A DNA stretch of 64,000 nt from CAVRIA01 sp963721115 (GTDB lineage Bacteria > Desulfobacterota > Binatia > HRBIN30 > CADEER01), in the NCBI GenBank assembly GCA_963721115.1, contig CAVRIA010000010.1:248001-312000 (forward strand). Direction: 5' to 3'. The translations under genes and the position numbers were made by a program. How positions within the stretch are numbered: the first letter of the stretch is position 1; each line of letters opens with the position of its first letter. Shown piece by piece: positions 27,811-36,541 of this stretch. Under the pieces are notes generated by a model. That model did not search any database, had not been told where the DNA came from, and was given only the letters and a program-made list of their open reading frames with translations.

Positions 27811-27887
27811 GCCATCCCCGAGGAGTCGCGAGTATGCCGCGAACCCCGCGACTTTCTCAAGCGCTTCCCACTTCTCTCTCGCCCCTC

Positions 27888-27932
27888 TGATCGATCACTG
27901 ATTACTGATCACTGATCACTGATCACTGATCG
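27888..27932. repeat. Tandem ACTGATC heptamers at a gene end
   Basis: About five copies of the 7-mer ACTGATC (with one variant) run from 27895 to 27930. The stop codon of the polytopic gene on the minus strand (27909-27911) lies inside the array, and its last residues (SVISDQ) are encoded by it. Confidence 0.85.
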
Positions 27933-29985
27933 CGCACAGTCGCCCGCCCGCCAGCGCGACGCCGGCAGGGCCGGACGCCAGTCGCCGGGCTGCGGCTGCG
28001 CGGCATAGGCGCGCGAGAGACCGGCTTCGTCGTACATGACGTAGAGCACGGCCTCGGGCCAGGCCGCGCAGAGGCCCCGGCTCACGCCGGCATCGCCCTC
28101 CAGCTCCGGGCTCCAGAAGAGCACCGAGGCGGCGGGACGCGGCGAACCCGGCGACAGCCGCAGGCTGTCCTCTCCCGCGTAGGCGCGGGTCGGGAGCGGC
28201 GGCCGCGGCAGCTGCGCGGCGATGCGCTCGACGTGCAGCCACTCCAGCCGCGGATCGGGGTGTGCGAGAAGAACGACGCCGCCCGGCGGCCGGTCCCTGT
28301 CCACCGCCTGGACCTGGATCGCCAGGGCGGAGGAGGCGACGACGCGCGGCGTGACGCGGTCGAACACGAGCGTGCCGCTCACCCCGACCAGGGCGACGAC
28401 GGCGGCGGTGAAGACGGCGCCCGAACGCGGCGGCGGCGCGGCGCGGCCGCACGCTCTCGGCCCCCAGCGCCGCCAGCAGCGCCACCGCCATCGGCGCGCC
28501 GAGGTTGCGCGTCAGCGACGCCCGGTCGTAGGCGGACGTCAACGCGCCCGGCAGGACACCGAGAAAGAGGATCGCGAGCAGCAGGCGCGCGGTGCCGCTG
28601 CGCCGCATCCGGCGCAGGCACACGGCGATGCCGAAGGCGGCCAGGCAGGCGCCGAACGGATCGGTGAAGCAGTCGGCGAGCAGGCGCAGCGGCGTGCGCG
28701 GCACGGCGAAGGGCGACAGGAACGCCCCGAGGGCGACGTCGAGCGGACCGCGGTAGCCGGTCGTCCACAACGCCTGCACGGCGTCGGCCGACTCGGCCGG
28801 GCGCTGCGCCAGCAGCAGCTGCTCCAGGCCGATCCACTGGCCGTGCGTCTGCACGTAGCGATTCAACATCTCCGCGATGGTCTTCAAGTCCGGCAAACCC
28901 GGCAGGGCGCTGGCGGCGAAGCACACGAGCGCCGCGGCGACGATCGGAACGGGCGGCCGCGAGCGCCACACCCCCCAGGCGGCCAGGGCGCACGCGGCGA
29001 GCACCCAGTGTGCCGTCGACGGCACCCACAGGCAGAAGCCGGCCAAGGCGCCCAGGCCGACCAGCGCGGCGGGCGATCCGCGATAGGCGGCGAGGGACAG
29101 CGCGCCGAGCGCGGCGACGAAGGCGAGGAACAGGCCGATCGGCGCCGGGGAGAACGGGATCATCATGACGAACGGCGCGAACAGGAAGACCGCGACCGCG
29201 ATCCACGCCCCGTTGCGGCCGATCAGCCGCGCCGCCAGCCAGCCGGTGAGCAGGGCGGCGACCGCCAGCCAGACCAGCTGGCTCGCCTGCAGCCAGCTCA
29301 GCGCACCGACGGCGCCGCCGGGCCGGAAGAAGGGAGTCCCAGCAGCAGCAGGTAGGCGTTCGGCACGCCGAGCTGGGCGGAGCCGGTGAGCAGGCTGTGC
29401 GAGCTGGTCGCCGCGGCGCGAAAGACCTGCAGGTTCTGCCACAGATCGATCAGTCGAGCGCAGCGCGGAGAGTGCCAGGCGACGGAGCCGCGCCACACGG
29501 CCCACAGGACGACGGCGCCGGGGACGGCGCGCGCCATCCGGTGGTCGCTGTGGGCGCGGACGCCGAGCCCCTCCGCCGCCAGCAGCACCAGTGCCGGCAG
29601 CGCCGAGAGCGCCAGGAAGCCCAGCTGACCGAGCGGGCTCAGGCTGCCCGCGCACAGCGCGACGCCGAGCTGCGCCCCCGCGACGAGCAGCGCCGCCCAC
29701 GCAAAGAGCGGGCGGACGGGCGGCGCCTCGCGCCGCGGCGCCGCTCGCGCCTCCAGCACCGGGCCGCCCGAAACGGTCAGGCCGATCAGGAGCGCCGCCG
29801 CGGCCAGGCAGGCGAGGCGGGCGGCGACCCACCAGGGCGGTACCCCGGGAAAGAGCCGCGCCAGGAGGGAGGCGTCCAGGCCGGGCGTGACGCGGCGCGG
29901 CGGCGGCGGGCGGAAAGAACACCGGCAGGGCGTAGGCGCCGGCGAGCGCGATGGCGGCGGCCGTCCACATCCCCGCCGTCGGCAT
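27909..29985 (-). CDS. Polytopic membrane protein, GT-C-like paralog, three frameshifts
   Basis: Joined from three frames, it matches the 15122-17212 protein throughout. The N-terminus from ATG 29985 (TAAAIALAGAYALPVFFPP) breaks in a GCC run at about 29905. Next comes SLLARLFPGVPPWWVAARL to NAYLLLLG, with a break at about 29337. GTPFFRPGGAVGALSWLQ onward breaks at about 28435, and a soluble tail follows with VLFWSPELEGDAGVSRGLCA and WRAGDC. Repaired length is about 692 residues against 696 for the paralog, which supports single-base errors rather than decay. Function unknown. Membrane topology and the conserved WHSPR loop are shared. Confidence 0.68.
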
Positions 29986-31045
29986 TCGCGGCTCGGTTGG
30001 CTCGATCTCTCATGCCAATCATGGAGTGGACGCATGCGATGCCAGCCGCCAGGGCCCCCGCCAGCAGCCCGCGGTGCTTCAGCCAGGCGACGGTGCGGCG
30101 CACGCCCTCGGCGACGCCGACCTCCGGCTCGAGCGGCGCGGCGCCATCCGTCCCACCGCGATCGTACACGAACTCGCGCGTCATCATCCGCACCTTGGCG
30201 CGGGTGAGGAAAGGCTCGCGACCGATTCCGAGCCGGATCCAGATCCCCTCCATCGCCGCCGCGGCGACGCGCACCGGCAGCGACGGAATGCGCCGCGGCG
30301 CGCGCCGGCCGGTCTCCCGGGCGAGCCGCTCGGCCAGATCCCGCACCGACACGATCTCGGCGCCGCAGAACAGCAGATCCCGATCCGCGGCGCGCTGGTC
30401 GACCAAGGTCCGGGCGAGCCCGCTCGCCAGGTCGTCGATGTAGATCGGGTTCAGCCGGTTGCGCCCGTTTCCGACCACGACGAAGCGCCGGCGGGCGATG
30501 AGGCGGGCCATGTTCGCGACCATTCCATAGGTATCGCCGGGGCCGTACACCACCCCCGGTCGCGCCACCGTCGAGACGACTCGCGCCTCCAGGGCCGCGG
30601 CGCGGATCTCCCGTTCGGCCTCCGCCTTCGAGGCGGTGTACGGGTCGTAGGGCGCCAGCGGCGATGCGACGCCGACCCTCCGCCCGGTCGAGTCGCCGTG
30701 CACGCCGGCGGTGCTGACGAAGAGGAAGTGCCGTCCCGCCGCCATCGCCCGCACCAGGGCGACGCCGCTCTCGACGTTGACGCGGCGCCGCACCGGCGCC
30801 GGAACGCCCCACTGCTTGCGAAGCGCGGCGAGATGCACCACGCAGTCCGCCTCCGCCGCCGCCGCCCGCGCAGCGGCAAGACCGGCATCGTCGCTCAGGT
30901 CGGCGACGAGCCAGCGCAGGTTCGGCCCGGACGCCGGAGCCGGCGGTCGCCGCAGCACGCCGATCACGTCGTCGCCGGCCGCCACCAGTCGCGCCAGGAC
31001 GGCGGCACCGATGAAGCCGCCGGCGCCGGTCACCACGACTCTCAT
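29786..31045 (-). CDS. NAD-dependent epimerase/dehydratase (extended SDR), 3' end uncertain
   Basis: ATG 31045 begins RVVVTGAGGFIGAAVLARL (Rossmann GxxGxxG). FVSTAGVHGDS and PYTASKAEAER give Ser and YxxxK, the SDR active site; ARPGVVYGPGDTYGM and NPIYIDDLASGL continue the family pattern. The recognisable protein ends near VAWLKHRGLLAGA, about residue 325. The open frame continues 75 more residues of Arg-rich sequence that overlap the next gene's start by 200 bases, so the true stop is probably near 30015 after a lost or gained base. It converts a nucleotide sugar or similar alcohol/ketone and would feed the DegT step. Confidence 0.82.
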   Translation of the reverse strand: MRVVVTGAGGFIGAAVLARLVAAGDDVIGVLRRPPAPASGPNLRWLVADLSDDAGLAAARAAAAEADCVVHLAALRKQWGVPAPVRRRVNVESGVALVRAMAAGRHFLFVSTAGVHGDSTGRRVGVASPLAPYDPYTASKAEAEREIRAAALEARVVSTVARPGVVYGPGDTYGMVANMARLIARRRFVVVGNGRNRLNPIYIDDLASGLARTLVDQRAADRDLLFCGAEIVSVRDLAERLARETGRRAPRRIPSLPVRVAAAAMEGIWIRLGIGREPFLTRAKVRMMTREFVYDRGGTDGAAPLEPEVGVAEGVRRTVAWLKHRGLLAGALAAGIACVHSMIGMRDRANRAANADGGDVDGRRHRARRRLRPAGVLSARRRRAASRPAWTPPSWRGSFPGYRPGGSPPASPAWPRRRS

Positions 31046-31101
31046 CGCCGCGCGGCGCTCCCGGTCCGCAGACGGGTCGACCGGAGCGCCGCAGACCGTC
31101 G

Positions 31102-31130
31102 TTGACAATTTCGTGCGGCCGGTGCGATCC
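31102..31130 (+). promoter_or_regulatory. Probable promoter, copy 1 of a repeated TTGACAATT element
   Basis: TTGACA at 31102-31107 is followed 16-17 bases later by TGCGAT/CGATCC. The same block TTGACAATT, 11-12 variable bases, GTGCGAT recurs at 32244-32272, and both are followed about 40 bases on by CGCGGGGGAT. It precedes a 30-codon ORF and a GT2 gene. The -10 match is weak. Confidence 0.5.
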
Positions 31131-31204
31131 TTTCGCCTGCAGCTTCCGTCCGATTCGAAGCCGCTCCGGACGCGGGGGATCGCCATTCCGAAGCGAGTGA
31201 CGGC

Positions 31205-31297
31205 ATGAAGGTCATCTTGAACCATGCGCCGGTGCTGTCGTCCAACCCGAGGCGGGGAACGGACGGCGCCGCTCGCTTCCCGACGAGGCCTTCGTGA
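31205..31297 (+). CDS. Small 30-residue ORF coupled to the GT2 gene
   Basis: ATG 31205 opens MKVILNHAPVLSSNPRRG and stops at TGA 31295-31297, which overlaps the GT2 start as GTGA. Its start resembles the MKITLVNPPI start of the B12-type radical SAM gene that follows the second copy of the same promoter. It may be a truncated remnant or a short leader whose translation feeds the GT2 start. No known peptide family. Confidence 0.35.
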   Translation: MKVILNHAPVLSSNPRRGTDGAARFPTRPS

Positions 31298-32187
31298 ACC
31301 GCCGGCCGCTCCGACCGGTCGAAGCCCACCCGCCGCGCAGCGCCGGCGCGCCGGTCTCCGTCCCGCAGCCGCCGCTGGTGAGCGTGGTCGTCCCGACGTA
31401 CAACGAAGCCCCCTCGATCGCGACCTTCCTCGAGCAGCTGAGGGAGGAGCTGTGCGCCGCCGGCGAGCCGTTCGAGATCTGCCTGGTCGACGACGAGAGC
31501 CCGGACGAAACGGCGCGCCTCGTCGAGGAGCGGTTCGGCGGCGACGCCAGGGTGCGCGTCGCGCGGCGCGCCGGTCCGCGCAGCCTCGGCCTGTCGGTAC
31601 ACCACGGCCTCGACCTCTGCCGCGGCGAGCGTCTGGTGGTGATGGACGCCGACTTCAATCACGACCCGCGCGTCGTCCCCTACCTGGCCAAGTACCTCGA
31701 CGACTTCGACCTGGTGATCGGCTCGCGCTTCGCCCCCGGCGGGGAGATGCCGGACCGGCGGCGTCACTACGGCAGCTTCGCCATCAACTTCTTCCTGCGC
31801 GTGGTGCTGAGAACGCAGGTACAGGACAACCTGTCCGGCTTCTTCGCCATCCGCCGCGCCGCTCTGGCGCAGCTCCCCGCCAACCAGATCTTCTGGGGAT
31901 ACGGCGACTACTTCTTCCGCCTGGTCTACTTCGGCCTGCGCGCGCCGCTGCGCATCCTCGAGGTGCCGGTGATCTACGAGCCACGCCGGGGTGGCGAGAG
32001 CAAGACTCCGCTGCTGCGCACCGCCGGCCGCTACCTGGGGGAGATCGTCCGCCTTCGCATCAGTCAGTTCCGCGACGTCGCACCACGCACGCCGCCGCGC
32101 CCCTTCTACGCCGAGCGCCCGCACCCGCGCACCGCCGGCGACCGAGACGGCCCACCCCGACCGCGCGGCGTCTCGCGCGGTGCCTGA
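31294..32187 (+). CDS. GT2 glycosyltransferase, polyprenol-phosphate mannosyl/glucosyltransferase-like
   Basis: 297 residues from GTG 31294. After a Pro/Arg-rich lead, VSVVVPTYNEAPSIATFLEQL, LVDDESPDETARL and VVMDADFNHDP (DxD) show a DPM1-type GT-A domain. GSRFAPGGEMPDRRRHYGS and DNLSGFFAIRRAAL are the acceptor-side blocks. No C-terminal membrane helices are present, so it is the soluble/peripheral type, unlike the copies at 21.4 and 36.5 kb. It transfers a hexose from GDP- or UDP-sugar to a polyprenyl phosphate. The tail after about residue 270 is Arg/Pro-rich and low complexity. A second promoter-like element starts 57 bases after its stop. Confidence 0.88.
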   Translation: MNRRPLRPVEAHPPRSAGAPVSVPQPPLVSVVVPTYNEAPSIATFLEQLREELCAAGEPFEICLVDDESPDETARLVEERFGGDARVRVARRAGPRSLGLSVHHGLDLCRGERLVVMDADFNHDPRVVPYLAKYLDDFDLVIGSRFAPGGEMPDRRRHYGSFAINFFLRVVLRTQVQDNLSGFFAIRRAALAQLPANQIFWGYGDYFFRLVYFGLRAPLRILEVPVIYEPRRGGESKTPLLRTAGRYLGEIVRLRISQFRDVAPRTPPRPFYAERPHPRTAGDRDGPPRPRGVSRGA

Positions 32188-32243
32188 CGGTTCGCGCCCG
32201 GCGCCGCCGCGTGCAATGCGCCGGTCGTGGCGCCAAAAGCTCG

Positions 32244-32272
32244 TTGACAATTCTCCGCGCCCCGTGCGATGC
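32244..32272 (+). promoter_or_regulatory. Probable promoter, copy 2 of the TTGACAATT element
   Basis: TTGACA (32244-32249), 16-17 bases, then TGCGAT/CGATGC; the block is nearly the same as at 31102-31130. It lies 92 bases before the B12-binding radical SAM gene. Confidence 0.5.
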
Positions 32273-32363
32273 GTCTCGAGTCGCGGGGGATTCCGGCGCG
32301 GCGCGGCGGATGGATGAGCGCGACCGGCCGCTGGCGCCGGCCGCTCGCGGCAGGAGAGCGGCC

Positions 32364-33952
32364 ATGAAGATCACCCTCGTCAATCCTCCCATCACGGCGA
32401 CCGACGTCCGGCGGCTCCCCCAGCTGCAGCCGCCGCTCGGCCTGGCCTACGTCGCCGCCACGCTGCGCCGGGACGGCCACGAGGTGCGCGCGGTCGACGG
32501 CGTCGGAGAAGCCCTGGGCCGCTACTCCCCGTTTCGGCACGGCTACTTCGCGCACGGCCTGACCGTCGAGGAGACGGTCGACCGCATCGATCCCGACTCC
32601 GACGTGATCGGCGTCGGGATCATGTTCTCGAACTTCTGGCCGCTGTCCAAGGATCTGGTCGCGGCCATCCGGCGCCGCTTTCCGCGCGCCGTGATCCTGT
32701 GCGGCGGCGAGCACGTGTCGGCCTGCACGAAGCTGGTTCTGGACGAAGCCCCGGTCGACTACGCGGTCGTCGGCGAGGGCGAGGAGACCGTGTCGGAGCT
32801 GCTCGACCATCTCGCCGGGAAGCCCGGCGCCAAGCCGCTGGAGGAGATCTGCGGGCTCGCCTACCGCGCCGCCCACGGCGGCGTCGCCGTCAATCCGAAG
32901 CGCCGCCGCCGGCGGACGCTCGACGAGATCCCGTGGCCGGCGTGGGACCTGTTCCCGGTCGAGAAGTACATGGACACACCGTTCTTCGCGTCGCTGCCGT
33001 CGCAGCGCAACCAGCGTCCGATGGTCATGCTGGCGACGCGCGGGTGCCCGTACACCTGCAAGTTCTGCTCGAGCGAGCGCATGTGGGGCACCAACTACTT
33101 CATGCGCAGCCCGCGCGACGTCGTCGACGAGATGGAGAACTACGTGCGCCGCTACGGCGCCAACGATTTCCACTTCCAGGATCTGACCCTGGTCATCAAC
33201 GCGAAGTGGGTGGCACGCCTGTGCGACGAGATCATCGAGCGCGGCTTGAACGTGACCTGGAAGACCACCGCCGGTACGCGCAGCGAGGGGCTCGACCTGG
33301 AGCTGCTGCGCAAGATGCGGCAGTCGGGCTGCGAGGAGATCCTTCTCGCCCCCGAGTCCGGCGCGGCGACCATGAACCGGATCACCCGCAAGCGCGTCGA
33401 CCTCGAGAAGGTGCTGGAGGTCGTGCGCCTCATCCGCGAGCACCGCCTGCCGATCAGCGTGACCGGTCTGATGATCGTCGGCTATCCGGAGGAGCGCCTG
33501 CGCGACGTGTGGCGACGTACCGGTACCTGCTGGCGATGGTGCGGGCCGGCTTCACCAGCGTCTACATCAACAGCTTCACCGCCTACCCGGGGTCGGAGTA
33601 CTACGAGATCGCCCTGCGCGAGGGGCGCATCCGGCACGAGGACGACTACTTCCTCAACCTCGAGCGCAACTTCGGGCTGCTCAACAGCCGCTCCTCTTGG
33701 CATCCGCGCTGGAGCGGCCGCTTCATCTTCGTCCTGCGCGGCATCGGCTACCTGGTCTTCTTCGGTTCCTATTACGCGCTCGCGCCGCTCAACATCGCGG
33801 CCTCGCTGTGGCACGTGCTGCGCAACCAGCCGCGCACGCGTTTCGAGCGCTTCTTCGCCTATCGCCTGTGGCAGCCGCTGCAGCGCGGAACGGAGCAGGC
33901 GCCGAGCCGCGTCTCCGGCGAGCCGAGCCCGCCGGGATCGATCGCCGCCTGA
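32364..33952 (+). CDS. B12-binding radical SAM protein (one frameshift)
   Basis: ATG 32364 follows AGGAG. MKITLVNPPI and QPPLGLAYVAATLRRDGHEV begin the cobalamin-binding domain, and VILCGGEHVSACT and YAVVGEGEETVSELL complete it. The radical SAM core has CPYTCKFC (about residues 228-235), FHFQDLTLVINAKWV, LLAPESGA and GLMIVGYPEE. At about 33510 the frame changes (DVWRRTG should continue as VATYRYLLAMVRAGF), and the C-terminal part carries YINSFTAYPGSEYYE and a hydrophobic stretch near the end. B12 radical SAM enzymes methylate unactivated carbons or rearrange rings; hopanoid and antibiotic pathways use them. The YPEE and YPGSEYY blocks are usual for the HpnP/BchE-like group. Substrate unknown. 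Confidence 0.88.
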
Positions 33953-34049
33953 CGCCGCGCCGAAATCCTCACCACGAAGTTCGTCATGAGCGGCGCTCGC
34001 CCAAAGACGCATGAAAATGGGCGCGATCGGTCCTGGCTCCCAGCCGGGG

Positions 34050-34203
34050 CTGTCGATTTTCTCGAGGGTCGAGGATTCCCCCCTTTGGAAAAGGGGGGCC
34101 AGGGGGGATTTTGAGACAGATTCGTTCGGACAAATCCCCCTCAATCCCCCTTTTCCAAAGGGGGAAGTCGGAGTCGCTTCTCTCGCCAGGAGAAAATCGA
34201 CAG
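34050..34203. repeat. 154-bp nested palindrome, MITE-like
   Basis: Outer arms 34050-34063 (CTGTCGATTTTCTC) and 34190-34203 are exact inverted copies of 14 bases. Inside, CCCCCTTTGGAAAAGGGGG-type arms at 34078-34110 and 34132-34164 form further nested stems around GAGACAGATTCGTTCGG. This C/G-run hairpin style is known as a mobile palindromic repeat in many bacteria. It fills the gap between the radical SAM and GNAT genes; the rest of 33953-34298 shows nothing else. Confidence 0.82.
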
Positions 34204-34298
34204 TCTCATCCGCGAGAGGGGGCCCGAGCGCCGACCCCCGGCAACGATATGGGAGCTCTCGCGGATCGGGGCGGGTGGTCGAAGCGGTGGGAGCCGAG

Positions 34299-35318
34299 GT
34301 GAACGTCGGCGTCGGCCGCGAAGCGGGCGCCGAGCTCGCTGGGACCGTCGGGGAGCTGCTTCGGCTCGAGCCCGATCTTCCCTACGCCAACTTCGAGCCG
34401 CTGCGCCGCCGCCCCGAGGCGCTCGCCGCCCTGCACGGCGGGCGCTGGAGCGATCCCGCCGCGCTCGCCGTGCTGGTCGCGCGCGGCAAAGGCGGCGAGC
34501 CGCTCGCCGCCCTGCGCCTCGAGCACCGGTCGTTCGAATCGGCCCACTTCGACAGGGCGATGGCGAAGATCGAACGCCCGCTGGCGACGGCCGATCACGG
34601 GCTCCGCGAGGTGGCGTTGCGCGCTCTCCTGCCGGACGCGTTCGACCTTCTCGCCGAACGCGGCTACGAGCACGTGGCGCTGCGCGCCTCGACCCGGGAC
34701 CGCGTCACCCCCTGGGTCGCGCAGGAGCTGGGCGCCTTCCACGTCGACACCCAGGTCTCCTGGATGGCCGATCTCGACGGCGTCTCCCGCCGGGGCGATC
34801 TGCCGCCCGGAGTACGCATCGAGATTCACGAACGGCCGACCCTGGCGGCGCTGCCGCCGTCGGCGTGGGCACGGCTCGCCGCGTGGGCCGCCGACGGGTT
34901 CGACCGCGGCCCGCTGCTGTTCGACCTCGGCTTGCCGCGCCCCCCGGCTTCGCGCATCTATCAGGCGTGGACCGAGAAGGTGATGAGCGGAGAGTGGGCC
35001 GACGCGGTCCTCGTCGCCCGCCACGGCGACGAGGTGGTGGCGTTCATCTCCATGCTCGACATGCCCGACGTGTCGGAGGCCGCGGGGGTCAAGGTGTGCG
35101 GCCGCGGGCTCGGCGCCACGCTGCCCGAGTACCACGGCCTCTTCACCGCCATCCAGCGCGAGATGATCGCCGCGCGCCCGCTCGGCGCGCGCTACATGGA
35201 GAACGAGACGCAGGCGTCGACGGTGGGAAGCATCAACGTGTACGCCAAGCTCGGCTTCCGCTACCTGCGCTCGACCTCGACGTTTCACCTGCGCCTGCCG
35301 CGCGGGAGACCGCGGTGA
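34299..35318 (+). CDS. GNAT-fold acetyltransferase-like protein
   Basis: 339 residues from GTG 34299, with GGGAG 5 bases upstream; the frame upstream crosses a mobile palindrome and is unlikely coding. It looks like two GNAT-type halves: LPYANFEPLRRRPEALAAL and LRASTRDRVTPWVAQELGAF in the first, DAVLVARHGDEVVAFISML and STVGSINVYAKLGFRYLRS in the second. The last block (N-x-Y-x-K-L-G-F) is the usual GNAT C-terminal acetyl-CoA motif, as in WecD-like sugar N-acetyltransferases. It overlaps the MBL-fold gene by GTGA. Likely acylates an amino sugar made in this region (inference). Confidence 0.75.
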   Translation: MNVGVGREAGAELAGTVGELLRLEPDLPYANFEPLRRRPEALAALHGGRWSDPAALAVLVARGKGGEPLAALRLEHRSFESAHFDRAMAKIERPLATADHGLREVALRALLPDAFDLLAERGYEHVALRASTRDRVTPWVAQELGAFHVDTQVSWMADLDGVSRRGDLPPGVRIEIHERPTLAALPPSAWARLAAWAADGFDRGPLLFDLGLPRPPASRIYQAWTEKVMSGEWADAVLVARHGDEVVAFISMLDMPDVSEAAGVKVCGRGLGATLPEYHGLFTAIQREMIAARPLGARYMENETQASTVGSINVYAKLGFRYLRSTSTFHLRLPRGRPR

Positions 35319-36541
35319 GAGTGACCTTTCTCGGCCACGCGACCCATCTCGTCGAGATCGACGGCGTTCGCGTCCTGACCGACCCCTGGCTCACCGACCC
35401 GATCTTCGAGGGTCTGGTCGAGCACGACCCGCCGCTGCGTTTCGGCCCCGGCGACCTGCCGCCGGTCGACGTCGTCGCGCTGACGCACGCCCACCTCGAC
35501 CACTTCAACGCGCCGACGCTCGCCGCCCTTCCCGATAAGTCGATCCCCGTCGTCCACCCGCCGGTGCGCTTCACCGAGCTGGACCGCAACCTGCGCCTGC
35601 TCGGCTTCTCCAATCTGCACCCGCGCCGCGACTGGCAGCCGTTCGAGCTCCGTGGCGTGCGGGTGATCCCGACGCCTTCGCGGGGCGTGCTGGACGAGTG
35701 CGCCTACCTGATCGAGGGGCGCGGCGGTCGCTTCTGGGACGGCGCCGACGCGCCGCAGCCGCCCGAGGTGCTGGACGAGATCCGCGCCCGCCTCGGCCCG
35801 GTGGCGACCGGCGCCGTCAGCCACAACTCCTTCGACCAACCCGCCCTGCTCGGGCTGGACTCTCTGAAGCCGGCCGACCACGGGCCGCAGGGCGCCGTGC
35901 GCGCGGTTCGCAGCCTCGGCATGCGGGCAGCGATCCCCGGCGCGTCGAACATGCGCTGGCGCGGCGCGGATGGCGAGGCCATCACCCGCAAGGTGATCCG
36001 CCGATCGCATCGCGACTTCTGTGCACGCCTGGCGAGCGAGGCGCCCGGCGTCGAATGCCTCGACCTGGAGCCGGGCCGCGCCTGGCCGAGCGGCGGCCCG
36101 GATCCGGCCCGCGCCGCGGGAGCGCCGCGACGCGTCGAGCACGATTACATCCACGCCTTCCTGGCCACCGGCGAGCGTTGGTCTCCCGGCGGCCGGCCGT
36201 CGACGCAGGAGACCTTCGAGCGCGATCTCCCCGCGCGCCTGCGCGGCACCCCCGCCGCCGCCCTCTACGTCGGCCAGGCCGTGACCTTCGAGGTCAGCGG
36301 AGCGGACGCCGCGACGTACACGGTCGACTTCCGCGATCCCGGCGCCCGGCCCGCCGCCGGAGACGGCGGGGCGCCGTACGCCGTCCGCGTGACGGAGGCG
36401 GACTGGAAGGACCTGTTCGAGCGCCGCCTCGACTGGCAGGTGCTGCTGGTCTCGGACCGCCTGCGCGTCATCCGCTTCCGCCCCGGCCCTCCCCCATCGG
36501 GTCTGCACTTCGCGTACGCCCTGCAGGCGATCTTCCCGTGA
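35315..36541 (+). CDS. Metallo-beta-lactamase-fold hydrolase
   Basis: 408 residues from GTG 35315 (GTGA overlap upstream). VTFLGHATHLVEIDGVRVL and LTHAHLDHF give the metal motif H58-x-H60-x-D62-H63, followed by NLHPRRDWQPFEL and SRGVLDECAYLIEG. This is the UlaG/NAPE-PLD-like MBL group. The C-terminal 130 residues (HDYIHAFLATGERW, SGADAATYTVDF) form a separate beta-rich domain not usual in UlaG. Cytoplasmic, no signal peptide. Between a GNAT and a GT2 gene and overlapping both, it may deacylate or hydrolyse a pathway intermediate; substrate unknown. Confidence 0.82.
   Translation: MRVTFLGHATHLVEIDGVRVLTDPWLTDPIFEGLVEHDPPLRFGPGDLPPVDVVALTHAHLDHFNAPTLAALPDKSIPVVHPPVRFTELDRNLRLLGFSNLHPRRDWQPFELRGVRVIPTPSRGVLDECAYLIEGRGGRFWDGADAPQPPEVLDEIRARLGPVATGAVSHNSFDQPALLGLDSLKPADHGPQGAVRAVRSLGMRAAIPGASNMRWRGADGEAITRKVIRRSHRDFCARLASEAPGVECLDLEPGRAWPSGGPDPARAAGAPRRVEHDYIHAFLATGERWSPGGRPSTQETFERDLPARLRGTPAAALYVGQAVTFEVSGADAATYTVDFRDPGARPAAGDGGAPYAVRVTEADWKDLFERRLDWQVLLVSDRLRVIRFRPGPPPSGLHFAYALQAIFP

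Noticed and set aside
34011..34298. N-terminal extension of the GNAT gene up to ATG 34011
   Set aside because: It would read through the nested palindrome; GTG 34299 has a ribosome site and the conserved protein begins after it.
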